Shown here: positions 8,228 to 17,552 of the stretch, piece by piece | How positions within the stretch are numbered: the stretch's first letter is position 1 | Layout of the letters: the number at the start of each line of letters is the position of its first letter | From: JAILLW01 sp045640525 | Lineage (GTDB): Bacteria > Bacillota > Clostridia > Lachnospirales > Lachnospiraceae | NCBI GenBank assembly: GCA_045640525.1 | Contig: JAZUFE010000019.1 | Coordinates: 1-64,000 of the forward strand | Direction of reading: 5' to 3' | DNA length: 64,000 bases | Program-made: the position numbers and the translations under genes | The notes under the pieces: model-generated | Told to the model about the DNA's origin: nothing | The model's database searches: none | Seen by the model: only the letters and a program-made list of their open reading frames with translations

Positions 8228-9358
8228 TTAACCTTCCAACTTCTCCTTCAAATACTCAACCAATACTTCCGAAGATATTCTTTGTGAAATCTTACCGGGA
8301 TGCATGTGTGATCCGTAACCTTCTCCCACGGTATTCGGGAGATTGACAAATCCTATATTTTTGTCACCGGTTTGAGAAATATATATGTTGATAGCCTCCG
8401 TAATTCCCAACGTAAGCTTATATCCCAGCATTCCGTATACCCAGACAATATGTGCCTTGGGGTTATGTTTTCTTAACATTCCCAAAAAGTCCACAATAGC
8501 CTTTTCAACGTTCATAAGATCCTCTTCCATGTAGGAACCGTCTTCGTTAAGACGCTGAAAATAAGTTAATCCCGTCTCGGGAACGGTAAACGGAGGTTGA
8601 TGAAAAGCCGATTCATCGTTGGTTCCAAGATTGACAACTATCGCATCCGGCTGCCATGAAGCAAAATCATACTCATCCGTCATTCCGAGTTTCTGTGCAA
8701 CCTTGCCTGTCGAAAGTCCGCAAACTTTCTCATAAACCGAAGGTATATTATGTCTGATATCATTATCCCAGCCGCAATAAACTCCCCAGCCGCCTTGTGA
8801 TATTATGTGATAATCCGCATCCAGAGCTTTCGCTGTCATATTTGCATAATCTCTCGAAAATCCCATATACATGGCAAGCCAATCCATATCTTCATGGGCT
8901 CCGTATGTACCCTCTCCGGAGGTAATGCTGTCTCCTATGAACTCAATTTTGTACTTGTGTTCCTTAACCGGCAAGAACTCACCGTCAAGCTTGAATCCCT
9001 TAACCGTAAGGCTTACGAATTCATCTTCGCTCATTGCCTGGAGCTCTCTGTAGAATTTAACGGTCTTCGGTACATCGGCTGACATATTTCTGAACAAACA
9101 TATACTGTGCTCACCGGGCAGAAGCATAAATCTGCTCATAATACTTCCGTTCAATTCATATGCAACCCACATTTCATGAAAATCGCAATCGGTTTCGACT
9201 TCTATCCACAAATCGGAACCTGTCACCGTAACTTCTACCGCACTTCCGTTAAAAAGAAGCGGAAGCGGGTCGGTAACCTTTCCCATTCGACCGTATATAT
9301 TTTTGTACGGAACTTCTGAAATTCCCACGTATTTCAAATTTGGATTAATACTGTACAT
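8228..9358 (-). CDS. SGNH/GDSL-family esterase, CE2-like, 376 aa
   Basis: A serine esterase with an N-terminal beta-sandwich domain (about residues 1-130) and a C-terminal SGNH hydrolase domain. Block I is EFIGDSITSGEG with the nucleophile Ser, block III is NLGTNDES, and block V is GSHMHPG with the catalytic His. This two-domain form resembles carbohydrate esterase family 2, deacetylases of plant polysaccharides (family knowledge). No signal peptide is seen, so it may act inside the cell on imported oligosaccharides. The frame extends upstream to 9397, but the ATG at 9358 has AGGAGG 4 bases away and avoids overlap with the ABC gene. Confidence 0.85.
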   Translation of the reverse strand: MYSINPNLKYVGISEVPYKNIYGRMGKVTDPLPLLFNGSAVEVTVTGSDLWIEVETDCDFHEMWVAYELNGSIMSRFMLLPGEHSICLFRNMSADVPKTVKFYRELQAMSEDEFVSLTVKGFKLDGEFLPVKEHKYKIEFIGDSITSGEGTYGAHEDMDWLAMYMGFSRDYANMTAKALDADYHIISQGGWGVYCGWDNDIRHNIPSVYEKVCGLSTGKVAQKLGMTDEYDFASWQPDAIVVNLGTNDESAFHQPPFTVPETGLTYFQRLNEDGSYMEEDLMNVEKAIVDFLGMLRKHNPKAHIVWVYGMLGYKLTLGITEAINIYISQTGDKNIGFVNLPNTVGEGYGSHMHPGKISQRISSEVLVEYLKEKLEG

Positions 9359-9365
9359 TTTCCTC

Positions 9366-11183
9366 CTATTCCGACATGCTTCTGTAAAGTTTGGCATAGA
9401 AGCCGTCTTTATTCAACAATTCTTCGTGTTTACCCTGTTCTACTATATGCCCATCTCTCATAACCAGAATTATATCTGCATTCTTGATGGTTGAAAGCCT
9501 GTGCGCAACTATGAAAGAGGTCCTTCCTTCCATTAGGGTATTGAAAGCCTGCTGTATCTTGATTTCGGTACGTGTATCTATAGATGAAGTAGCCTCATCC
9601 AAAATCAGCATCGGCGGAAGAAGAAGCATCACTCTGGTAATACACAGAAGCTGCTTTTGACCCTGACTTAACATTCCGCCATCCTCGCCTATCATCGTAT
9701 CATATTTTTGGGGAAGTCGTCTTATAAAACTGTGCGCATGAGATAATTTAGCGGCATTTTCTATTTCTTCCTCACTTGCATCCGGTTTGGCCAGACGAAT
9801 ATTATCCTTGATAGTACCTTTGATTAGGTATGTATCCTGTAAAACCATTCCGAAAGAAGACCGTAAGGATTGGCGCGTAATGCTCTTTATATCCTTACCA
9901 TCCACACATATTGAACCGGAATCCACATCATAGAATCGCATCAGAAGATTAATTATCGTAGTTTTTCCGCAACCTGTGGGGCCTACAATGGCGACCTTGC
10001 ATCCCGGATTGACATGAAGATTGAAATCTTTAATAAGTTCCCTGTCTTTATCATAAGAAAACTCCACGTCACTGATATCTATAGTCCCCTGCACGTTGTT
10101 CAATACGGCCTTATCATCATCTGCTTCCTCTTCCTTAGCTTCAAGAATCTCTATTACTCTGGCAGCACAGGCAAGAGCATTCTGCAGTTCCGAAATCACA
10201 CTCGAAATCTCATTGAACGGCTTGGTATATTGATTGGCATATGATAAGAACACCGTCAGCGTTCCTATCGTAATACCGGCCGTTAGAATGTTGTCTCCGC
10301 CCATAAGAATAAACAGCGCTCCCGACAGGGCAACCAATGCGTATACCAGCGAATTGACAAACCGTGTGGATGGGTTGGTTAAGGATGAAAAGAAAATGGC
10401 CTTAAGTGAAGATTTACGAAGGTCTTCATTAATTGCATCAAACTTGGAAAGGACATCCTCCTCCTTGCCGAAAGCCTTCACAACCTTTTCGTTTCCTATC
10501 ATCTCATCTATCAAAGAAGTCTGTTGACCTCTTTGAACTGCCTGAAGCTTAAACATGGAGTATGTTCTTGAAGATATGAATTTGGCAACGTACAAAGATA
10601 AAGGTGTCACACATACCACTACAAGCGTAATTGCTATATTCATACTCAACATGAATATCAATGTTCCGACTATTGTCATAATTCCTGTAAATGCCTGTGT
10701 AAATCCCAGCAATAATCCATCCGCAAACTGATCGGCATCCGAAACTATTCGAGAAACAATATCTCCTTGTGAATGTGAATCGATATATGAAATCGGCAGT
10801 TTTTGAATTTTGGCCAATGCCTCATTTCTCACATCCCGCACCGTCAGATAAGTTATCTTGTTGTTGATCAAATTCATTATCCATTGAGATAAGCCCACTG
10901 CTGCTGCAAATACCAAAGCCATTAAGAGGTTGTTCTTTATCAAATCCGTATTGCCTTCAATATTTACCAAAGCATCTATTGCATTTCCTATCTTTATCGG
11001 AACAAGCAAAGTAAACAATACTGAAACAAACGCCAGAATCAGCGATACAACAATAAGACCCCTGTACTTTTTTAAAGCACGAAGTACTTTTTTAATGACT
11101 ATGCGTCTTCCGCTCTTTTCAACGGCGTCATTATTCGTATTCAGATTTCCTTTGGGTACAAACCCGGAAGTTTCCAATGCCAT
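9366..11183 (-). CDS. ABC exporter half-transporter, catalytically complete subunit
   Basis: A 605-residue protein with an N-terminal six-helix ABC-exporter membrane domain (about residues 40-330) and a C-terminal ATPase domain. ATPase motifs: Walker A GPTGCGKTT, Q-loop VLQDTYL, signature LSQGQKQLL, Walker B LILDEATSSID with the catalytic Glu, and the switch His in VAHRLST. A 40-residue N-terminal extension is unusual. The partner gene is immediately upstream with a 1-base gap and carries changed catalytic residues, so the two should form a heterodimer of the multidrug-exporter type. The substrate cannot be read from sequence. Confidence 0.94.
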   Translation of the reverse strand: MALETSGFVPKGNLNTNNDAVEKSGRRIVIKKVLRALKKYRGLIVVSLILAFVSVLFTLLVPIKIGNAIDALVNIEGNTDLIKNNLLMALVFAAAVGLSQWIMNLINNKITYLTVRDVRNEALAKIQKLPISYIDSHSQGDIVSRIVSDADQFADGLLLGFTQAFTGIMTIVGTLIFMLSMNIAITLVVVCVTPLSLYVAKFISSRTYSMFKLQAVQRGQQTSLIDEMIGNEKVVKAFGKEEDVLSKFDAINEDLRKSSLKAIFFSSLTNPSTRFVNSLVYALVALSGALFILMGGDNILTAGITIGTLTVFLSYANQYTKPFNEISSVISELQNALACAARVIEILEAKEEEADDDKAVLNNVQGTIDISDVEFSYDKDRELIKDFNLHVNPGCKVAIVGPTGCGKTTIINLLMRFYDVDSGSICVDGKDIKSITRQSLRSSFGMVLQDTYLIKGTIKDNIRLAKPDASEEEIENAAKLSHAHSFIRRLPQKYDTMIGEDGGMLSQGQKQLLCITRVMLLLPPMLILDEATSSIDTRTEIKIQQAFNTLMEGRTSFIVAHRLSTIKNADIILVMRDGHIVEQGKHEELLNKDGFYAKLYRSMSE

Positions 11184-11184
11184 C

Positions 11185-12900
11185 TTATTCTACCTGAGAA
11201 TTGTGTATCTCTTTATATATTTCACAATTTTTCATAAGTTCATCATGTGTACCGATACCGGCAACGTTTCCGTCATCAAGTACCACTATCAAGTCCGCGT
11301 TCATTACGGAAGTGGTTCTTTGAGAAACCACCACAACACTGGGATGATAATCCAGCGCCGAAAGATTATTTCTTAGCTTAAGTTCCGTTACATAATCCAA
11401 AGCCGAAGATGCATCATCCAAAATTAATATTTCGGGTTTCCTTACAAGTGCTCTCGCAATTGTGAGTCTTTGACGCTGACCTTCGGAAAGATTCTTTCCG
11501 CCGGCTTCGATTACATAGTCCATTCCACCCTTAGAGTTAATAATGTCTTCCGCAACGGCTGTTTTGACTGCTGCCAAAAGTTCCTCATCCGTTGCCTTGG
11601 AATTTCCCCAAAGCAGATTATCTTTAATACTTCCGTTGAAAAGAACCGCCTTTTGCATAACTATACCTATGGAATTTCTAAGTTCCTCAAGGTTTTGTTC
11701 CCTGACATCCTTACCGTTAACGAGTACTCGTCCCCGAGTCACATCATAGAATCTCGGTATAAGGTTAATCAAAGAAGATTTTCCGGAACCCGTTCCTCCG
11801 ATAATACCAAGCATCTTTCCTTTGGGGAGTTTAAACGACACATCCGTCAATGATTCATCGGCGCTTTCGTGATACTTAAGCGACACATTATCAAAAACTA
11901 TCGAATATTCCGAATTGCCTGCCGCATCAGTCGTTCCTGTTTCAATATTTTCCATGCCCTCTTCTATATCAAGCACATCGGAAATTCTGTTAGCAGACGC
12001 CAATGCCTTGTTAATTGTTACTACCAGTCCCGCGAACTTAATAAGTTCAACAAGTATCTGTGACATATAATTGTACAAAGCCACTACCTGTCCTGTTGAG
12101 AGCATTCCCTCAAAAGACCTTTTGGCTCCGACACTGATTAATACGACAATGGCAAGATTAATTAAAACGTATGTAAGCGGATTAAGAAGTCCCGATACTC
12201 TGCCTGCCCGCCTTTGCATGACGGATAAATCATTGTTGCTTTTTTCAAATTTATCGAGTTCTTTATCTTCTTTGACAAATGCTCTTATTACTCTGACACC
12301 CGATAAATTCTGTCTTGTAAGGCACAATATATCATCCAGCTTGGATTGAACCGCTTTAAGCATCGGAATATTCATCTTCATAATCACACCGACAGTCAAA
12401 GATAACACTGCCACTACGCCCACGAATATCAGCGCTGACCAAAAGTCTATCGTAAATGCCATCACTGTTGCACCAAGTACAATAAACGGAGAACGTAAGA
12501 ACAATCTAAGAAACATGTTTACACCGTTTTGTACAGTATTAACATCTGCTGTCATACGCGTTATCATAGTCGATGTTCCGATATTATCAATTTGAGAATA
12601 TGAAAGATTCAACAGATGTCCGAACAAATCATGCCTAAGATCTTTGGAAAATCCGGTTGCGGCTTTGGCGGCAAAATACTGCGCCGTAACGGAACTTATA
12701 AGCCCTACAAGTCCCAAAACTATCAAAATGATAAAACTTTTAATAACATTTCCTTTATCACCGTTCTTAATTCCCATATCTATCATGGAAGCAATAACCA
12801 AAGGAACTGTTAACTCAAAAGAAGCCTCCAGCATTTTAAACAGGGGGCTTAGTATACTTTCTATTCTGTATTTTTTTAGATAAACCAATAACTTTTTCAT
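11185..12900 (-). CDS. ABC exporter half-transporter, degenerate-site subunit
   Basis: A 571-residue half-transporter: six-helix membrane domain (about residues 10-310) plus ATPase domain. Walker A is GGTGSGKSS and the signature LSEGQRQRL is intact. The Walker B segment reads ILILDDASSALD, with Asp where the catalytic Glu should be, and the switch position is Gln (SQRTT) instead of His. These are the hallmarks of the non-catalytic half of heterodimeric exporters such as TM287/288 (family knowledge). It pairs with the next gene. The ATG lies 4 bases after the SmsB-like gene on the same strand. Confidence 0.93.
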   Translation of the reverse strand: MKKLLVYLKKYRIESILSPLFKMLEASFELTVPLVIASMIDMGIKNGDKGNVIKSFIILIVLGLVGLISSVTAQYFAAKAATGFSKDLRHDLFGHLLNLSYSQIDNIGTSTMITRMTADVNTVQNGVNMFLRLFLRSPFIVLGATVMAFTIDFWSALIFVGVVAVLSLTVGVIMKMNIPMLKAVQSKLDDILCLTRQNLSGVRVIRAFVKEDKELDKFEKSNNDLSVMQRRAGRVSGLLNPLTYVLINLAIVVLISVGAKRSFEGMLSTGQVVALYNYMSQILVELIKFAGLVVTINKALASANRISDVLDIEEGMENIETGTTDAAGNSEYSIVFDNVSLKYHESADESLTDVSFKLPKGKMLGIIGGTGSGKSSLINLIPRFYDVTRGRVLVNGKDVREQNLEELRNSIGIVMQKAVLFNGSIKDNLLWGNSKATDEELLAAVKTAVAEDIINSKGGMDYVIEAGGKNLSEGQRQRLTIARALVRKPEILILDDASSALDYVTELKLRNNLSALDYHPSVVVVSQRTTSVMNADLIVVLDDGNVAGIGTHDELMKNCEIYKEIHNSQVE

Positions 12901-12904
12901 TCGA

Positions 12905-13849
12905 TTAGTTTAGGAAATTCTGAATAATAACATTTTCCGCTTCTTGATTGTTTAATCCGAGTGTTTTCAGTTTCAGTAACTGCTCATCATTAATCCTTCC
13001 GATAGCTGCCTCATGAATGATTGCAGCATCAACATGTTCCGCATCTATCTCGGGAATTGACTTAACATTCGCTTTATCCATTATTATCGAATCGCACTGT
13101 ATATGAGCATGACACATATTCCTACCTATGGCATTGGGATGGAATATCTGCTTAGATTCACCCTTTGCTACAGAACGTGAAATAATCTGTGCCGATGTAT
13201 CTTTTCCAATCAATACCACGTCCATATCCGACTCGGCACTTTGATCATTATCGGTCAATAATCTTTCCGTAACCGTAAGATGTGAATCCTTACCTCTTAA
13301 TTCTACCAGCGTAGCTCTTTTGGTCGAATCAACACCGCCAATTTGCGCAGTATCCAATATGAAGCTTGCGTCGTCTTCAAGATATATCTTTGTCACGGGG
13401 TTAAGCATTCGCTTGCCTGTTCCGTTGCCTTCTGCGTAGTGCTTTTCTTCATATCTGACACTTGCGCCCTTGCCGACAAAGAAAGAGTGTATACCGTCAT
13501 GTCTTGAATCATTACAACCTGAATTATGTATTCCGCAACCTGCCACAATCGTAACATTCGCACCGGCTTCCACATGAAAATCATTGTAAACTTCATCCGT
13601 AAATCCGCTTGCGGTTACCACTACGGGAATGTGAACAAATTCACCCTGCGTTTTTGAAGATATATATACATCGATTCCCTGTTTGTCCGTCTTCTTCACT
13701 ATCTTGATATTTTCCGTATCGCCATGGCAAAGAGCCGTTCCGTTCTGACGCAGATTATATGCACCCTTCTGCTCAAAACCATACTCATCGATCTTATTCA
13801 ATACTTCCTGTGTTGTTGTATCTATTTTAACGTCTTCTTTTAATGCCAT
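12905..13849 (-). CDS. SmsB / SufB-SufD-family iron-sulfur scaffold
   Basis: A 314-residue protein of the SufB/SufD beta-helix family. It has the characteristic core: a VEAGANVTIVAGCGIHN strand, VTKIYLEDDASF, the FHPNAIG...CHAHIQCDSIIMD segment, and the C-terminal IPEIDAEHVDAAIIHEAAIGRI motif of the family. It is much shorter than SufB (about 470 residues) because the N-terminal region is nearly absent. It follows its ATPase partner by 1 base. No sufS, sufU or sufD lies nearby, so this is the two-gene minimal arrangement known as SMS, which supports iron-sulfur cluster assembly in anaerobes (family knowledge). Confidence 0.88.
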   Translation of the reverse strand: MALKEDVKIDTTTQEVLNKIDEYGFEQKGAYNLRQNGTALCHGDTENIKIVKKTDKQGIDVYISSKTQGEFVHIPVVVTASGFTDEVYNDFHVEAGANVTIVAGCGIHNSGCNDSRHDGIHSFFVGKGASVRYEEKHYAEGNGTGKRMLNPVTKIYLEDDASFILDTAQIGGVDSTKRATLVELRGKDSHLTVTERLLTDNDQSAESDMDVVLIGKDTSAQIISRSVAKGESKQIFHPNAIGRNMCHAHIQCDSIIMDKANVKSIPEIDAEHVDAAIIHEAAIGRINDEQLLKLKTLGLNNQEAENVIIQNFLN

Positions 13850-13850
13850 A

Positions 13851-14570
13851 TTATATCTCTCTTAAGCAGGCATGAGTTTCTCCCTTAATCAATTCGGGAT
13901 ACACCTCGTCTTTCTTTCCTATGCCCGCTACTTTTCCGTCCTTTATAACCATGATTCGATCAGCCATTTCTATTATCTTCTCCTGATGAGAAATAATGAT
14001 TATGCTCTGATCCGAATCTCTGTGAAGCTTCTCGAATTGCTTTACCAGCATTGAAAAACTCCATAAATCGATTCCGGCTTCCGGTTCGTCGAAAATGCAC
14101 AGTTTATGACCTGTGGCAAGAACCGATGCTATTTCTATTCTCTTCATTTCTCCGCCCGATAAAGTAGCATCGACTTCTCTGTCGAGATATTCCCGTGCGC
14201 ACAGTCCCACAGAACTTAACAAATCGCAGCAGTTAATCTCACTTAAGGAACCGCCTGCTGCCAATGTCAATAATCTTGAAACCGTCATACCCTTAAATCT
14301 GGGAGGCTGTTGAAAAGCAAAACCGATTCCGGCCTTGGCCCTTTGATCTATTTCATACGAACTTATATCCGTATCGTTAAATATTATCCGACCGCTGTCA
14401 GCTTTCAGTATACCCATCAAAAGCTTGGCCAAAGTTGATTTACCTCCGCCGTTCGGTCCTGTAATAACAAGCAGCTCACCATCATTAACATCGAAGCTCA
14501 CTTTATCTATAATAGATTTTTCAATTCCGTCCTCAATCGGATGAAATTCCAAATCCCTAACCTGTAGCAT
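13851..14570 (-). CDS. SmsC / SufC-type iron-sulfur assembly ATPase
   Basis: A 239-residue cytosolic ABC ATPase of the SufC type. Walker A GPNGGGKST near residue 39, Q-loop FAFQQPPRFKGMTV, signature LSGGEMKRIEIASVL and Walker B LCIFDEPEAGIDLWS are all present. The FQQP and GIDLW segments are typical of SufC rather than transport ATPases. Its ATG overlaps the stop of the upstream HD-GYP gene (TAATG), with GAGGT 9 bases before. It drives conformational change of the SufB-like partner encoded next. Confidence 0.9.
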   Translation of the reverse strand: MLQVRDLEFHPIEDGIEKSIIDKVSFDVNDGELLVITGPNGGGKSTLAKLLMGILKADSGRIIFNDTDISSYEIDQRAKAGIGFAFQQPPRFKGMTVSRLLTLAAGGSLSEINCCDLLSSVGLCAREYLDREVDATLSGGEMKRIEIASVLATGHKLCIFDEPEAGIDLWSFSMLVKQFEKLHRDSDQSIIIISHQEKIIEMADRIMVIKDGKVAGIGKKDEVYPELIKGETHACLREI

Positions 14571-15574
14571 TAAACAATTACCTCTATTTCAACCTGTCTA
14601 TAATTCGCATCCTTTGAAAGATCGATTGTCTGCCCGTTTAGAAGTCTTACAATCGGTCTTTCTATATCGGTATTATTTTTGACCACAACAGCTGTTTCAC
14701 CATTCGTCAACTTAACCGTAAAGCCTCTCGGATACATCGGCAAAGTATATACAAATGCTTTAACGACGTCCAAATCATACAATTTACCGCTGTTGTCTAC
14801 CAAGTGCTTAAAAGCATAATCCGGTCCGAAAGCCTTTCTTTGCATTCTTGTGGAAAGCAAAGCATCATATGTATCAACAACTCGCAAAATTCTGGGAAAC
14901 AGTCCCAGTTTATCCTGAGTGATTCCGTAATATCCCGTTCCGTCCACATTCTCATGATGATAAAGAATGGCATTTCTGCTGACAGATGACACGTTCGGAT
15001 TATCTTTAACGGCTTCATACGAATACGTCGGATGCTTCTTCATCTCATCCATCTGCTTCTCGTTATAAACCTGTTTGGTCTTCATGACTCTCTTTTTGAC
15101 ATCAAATTTTCCGATATCATGAAGAATACCCGCAATAGCCAATCCGTTCAGTTGCTCTTGATTAAGCTTTAGGTGCAAACCCACCGCAACCGAATATACT
15201 GCTACCGATAAGCAGTGTCTGTATTCATAATTCTTGAAAGTTTTGATATCCATCATATCATACAAAGGATATGACTGCTCTGACATTTCTTTGGTTATTG
15301 CCTTGGCAACCGCAACACATTTGTTGTAGTCTCCGTTAATTAAAGCCTCCACTCCGATATTGCGTAGCTTTTCGGATACTATATCTTCTATTTGTATGTC
15401 CTGCGTCAATTCATCCTTAATGTATATTCCCTGAATACCCGTACCGTCGATATGCCTGAAAATATTCTCCGAAATGGCACAACCTTCCTTAACCAATACC
15501 CCTCCGTTATCTCCGTAGAGTGGTTTGGCCAATACCATACCTATTTCAATATCATCAAATTTGACATATCTCAT
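14570..15574 (-). CDS. HD-GYP domain phosphodiesterase-like protein
   Basis: A 334-residue cytosolic protein. Residues 1-100 form an N-terminal domain with a (KEGCAIS) segment as seen before many HD-GYP domains. The HD-GYP domain follows: HD at 152-153 in ILHDIGKFD, His181, HHE at 206-208 and DGTGYYG at 211-217, then RILRVVDTYDAL. The third motif reads GYY rather than GYP, so activity on cyclic di-GMP is plausible but not certain. It is translationally coupled to smsC (1-base overlap), probably by operon position rather than function. The start has only a weak ribosome binding site (AGGGC). Confidence 0.85.
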   Translation of the reverse strand: MRYVKFDDIEIGMVLAKPLYGDNGGVLVKEGCAISENIFRHIDGTGIQGIYIKDELTQDIQIEDIVSEKLRNIGVEALINGDYNKCVAVAKAITKEMSEQSYPLYDMMDIKTFKNYEYRHCLSVAVYSVAVGLHLKLNQEQLNGLAIAGILHDIGKFDVKKRVMKTKQVYNEKQMDEMKKHPTYSYEAVKDNPNVSSVSRNAILYHHENVDGTGYYGITQDKLGLFPRILRVVDTYDALLSTRMQRKAFGPDYAFKHLVDNSGKLYDLDVVKAFVYTLPMYPRGFTVKLTNGETAVVVKNNTDIERPIVRLLNGQTIDLSKDANYRQVEIEVIV

Positions 15575-15594
15575 ACGTTGTCTGCCCTAAAGAA

Positions 15595-16773
15595 TTAATG
15601 ATGGAACAATCTAATACCCGTAAATGCCATTACCATATCATATTTATCCGCACATTCGATAACCAAATCATCTCTTACGGAACCACCGGGTTCTGCAATA
15701 TACTTAACACCTGATTTGTATGCTCTTTCAATATTGTCCGCAAAAGGGAAGAAGGCGTCAGAACCGCAAGTTACGTTCTGATTCTTTGACAGCCATTCCT
15801 TCTTTTCTTCTTTGGTGAATACCGCAGGTTTAACTTTAAACCACTTTTGCCATTCACCGTCTTTTAAGACATCCTCGTATTCATCACCCATATAAACATC
15901 AATTGTGTTGTCTCTTTCGGCTCTTCCGAGTCCGTCAACAAACTGAAGTCCCATTACCTGAGGCGACTGACGAAGGAACCAGTTATCAGCCTTTGAACCT
16001 GCAAGTCTTGTACAATGCACTCTTGACTGCTGTCCGGCACCGATTCCGATTGCCTGACCGCCTTTGACGAAGCAAACAGAGTTTGACTGCGTGTACTTAA
16101 GTGTTATCATTGCAATCTTCATGTCAATTAAAGCTTCTGCAGGAATATTCTTATTCTTGGTTACAATATTCGAAAACAGTTCTTCATTGATATCAAGTTC
16201 GTTTCTGCCTTGCTCAAATGTTATTCCGTATACCTGTTTATGTTCAAGTTCATCCGGTACATATTCAGGGTCTATCTTAATGATATTGTAGTTACCCTTC
16301 TTCTTTTCCTTAAGGAGTTCAAGAGCTTCATCCGTATATCCCGGAGCTATCACTCCGTCCGATACTTCCCTTTTGATAAGTCTTGCCGTATCCTTATCGC
16401 ATACATCCGACAAGGCTATGAAATCACCGAATGAAGACATTCTGTCCGCTCCTCTGGCTCTTGCATAAGCACATGCCAGCGGTGACAGTTCTCCCAAATC
16501 GTCAACCCAGTATATCTTTGCAAGCGTATCATCAAGCGGAAGTCCTACTGCCGCACCTGCAGGAGATACATGCTTAAAAGAAGTTGCTGCCGGAAGACCT
16601 GTGGCTTTCTTCAATTCTTTAACCAACTGCCATCCGTTAAATGCATCCAAAAAATTGATATATCCCGGCTTGCCGTTCAAAACTTCTACAGGAAGATCCT
16701 TGCCGTTATCCATGAAGATTCTGGAAGGCTTCTGATTGGGATTACAACCGTATTTCAATTGAATTTCATTCAT
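15595..16773 (-). CDS. purH: Stand-alone AICAR transformylase (PurH C-domain only)
   Basis: Transfers a formyl group from 10-formyl-tetrahydrofolate to AICAR, the penultimate step of purine synthesis. The 392-residue protein starts directly at the transformylase domain (KYGCNPNQKPSRIF at residue 7) and lacks the 200-residue IMP cyclohydrolase domain of ordinary PurH. The catalytic Lys-His pair is in TSFKHVSPAGAA near residue 65. GSDAFFPFADNIERA and YIAEPGGSVRD near the end are family motifs. AGAGGA lies 8 bases before the ATG. The missing activity is supplied by the gene just upstream (12-base gap). Confidence 0.93.
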   Translation of the reverse strand: MNEIQLKYGCNPNQKPSRIFMDNGKDLPVEVLNGKPGYINFLDAFNGWQLVKELKKATGLPAATSFKHVSPAGAAVGLPLDDTLAKIYWVDDLGELSPLACAYARARGADRMSSFGDFIALSDVCDKDTARLIKREVSDGVIAPGYTDEALELLKEKKKGNYNIIKIDPEYVPDELEHKQVYGITFEQGRNELDINEELFSNIVTKNKNIPAEALIDMKIAMITLKYTQSNSVCFVKGGQAIGIGAGQQSRVHCTRLAGSKADNWFLRQSPQVMGLQFVDGLGRAERDNTIDVYMGDEYEDVLKDGEWQKWFKVKPAVFTKEEKKEWLSKNQNVTCGSDAFFPFADNIERAYKSGVKYIAEPGGSVRDDLVIECADKYDMVMAFTGIRLFHH

Positions 16774-16785
16774 TCTCGTATCCTC

Positions 16786-17505
16786 TTATTTATTCTTATT
16801 AACTATTCTAGTCTCATATTTACCTGTTGCAATATCAATGTATCGTACAAAAAGCGAAACTTTATTGTCTTCGTTTAGGTTTGACCATAACATATTGGTA
16901 AATGTATCTATGTCACCTTCAATCTTGACACGCTTCGGTTCTCCTTCGAATGAAGGTAACGGCTCTGCATCATGCATATATGTGTGGATAAAGTGACCTT
17001 CTCCCGCAACAGGAGGTTTATAACCAAAAGTAAATCTCTGGCACGAATCAGGATTACCGTTGGCTGATTTTAAAATGGAAATTGCATATCTGAATTGATT
17101 TCTGTCTGAATCTACTCTTACTACAGCTGATATTCTGGGAGTGTAATTAGGTGCATCCGGTTCAAACTCACGGCATCTTAAAGCCTGTTCAAACGAAACT
17201 CCGTTACGAATACCGTCGTATATCGTATCTGTCTGATCTCCGTTGGTAACAATTGTCTTGTTTCCGAGAACTCTGACGGGAGCATATATTATCAATGATG
17301 GGTCTTCCAACTTGGCAGGGTCAAAAGCCTGTGTTCTGATTCCCTCTTCATATTCAACGAACACTCTGTTACGTGAATTTGAACTTCTTCCCATGATAAA
17401 GTAGGCCATTACAGCCTTTGTTCCGTCTTCCGAACATCCCACAACTATTCCTCTTCCGGGATATGTGTTCTCACTTAATTCCTTTGCTAACGAACGAATT
17501 TCCAT
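16786..17505 (-). CDS. purO: Archaeal-type IMP cyclohydrolase (PurO-like)
   Basis: A 239-residue protein resembling PurO, which closes FAICAR to IMP. Supporting features are RSLAKELSENTYPGRGIVVGCS at the start, AYFIMGRSSNSRNRVF, IIYAPVRVLG, TNGDQTDTI and YTPRISAVV. It is unrelated in fold to the cyclohydrolase domain of bacterial PurH. The ATG at 17505 is preferred over 17523 because AAAGGA lies 9 bases before it. The gene precedes the stand-alone transformylase, so the last two steps of purine synthesis are encoded side by side on separate proteins. Confidence 0.9.
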   Translation of the reverse strand: MEIRSLAKELSENTYPGRGIVVGCSEDGTKAVMAYFIMGRSSNSRNRVFVEYEEGIRTQAFDPAKLEDPSLIIYAPVRVLGNKTIVTNGDQTDTIYDGIRNGVSFEQALRCREFEPDAPNYTPRISAVVRVDSDRNQFRYAISILKSANGNPDSCQRFTFGYKPPVAGEGHFIHTYMHDAEPLPSFEGEPKRVKIEGDIDTFTNMLWSNLNEDNKVSLFVRYIDIATGKYETRIVNKNK

Positions 17506-17552
17506 TACTTTGTTTCCTTTCATTTTTCTAATTTTCCGGCAACCTAATTCTA

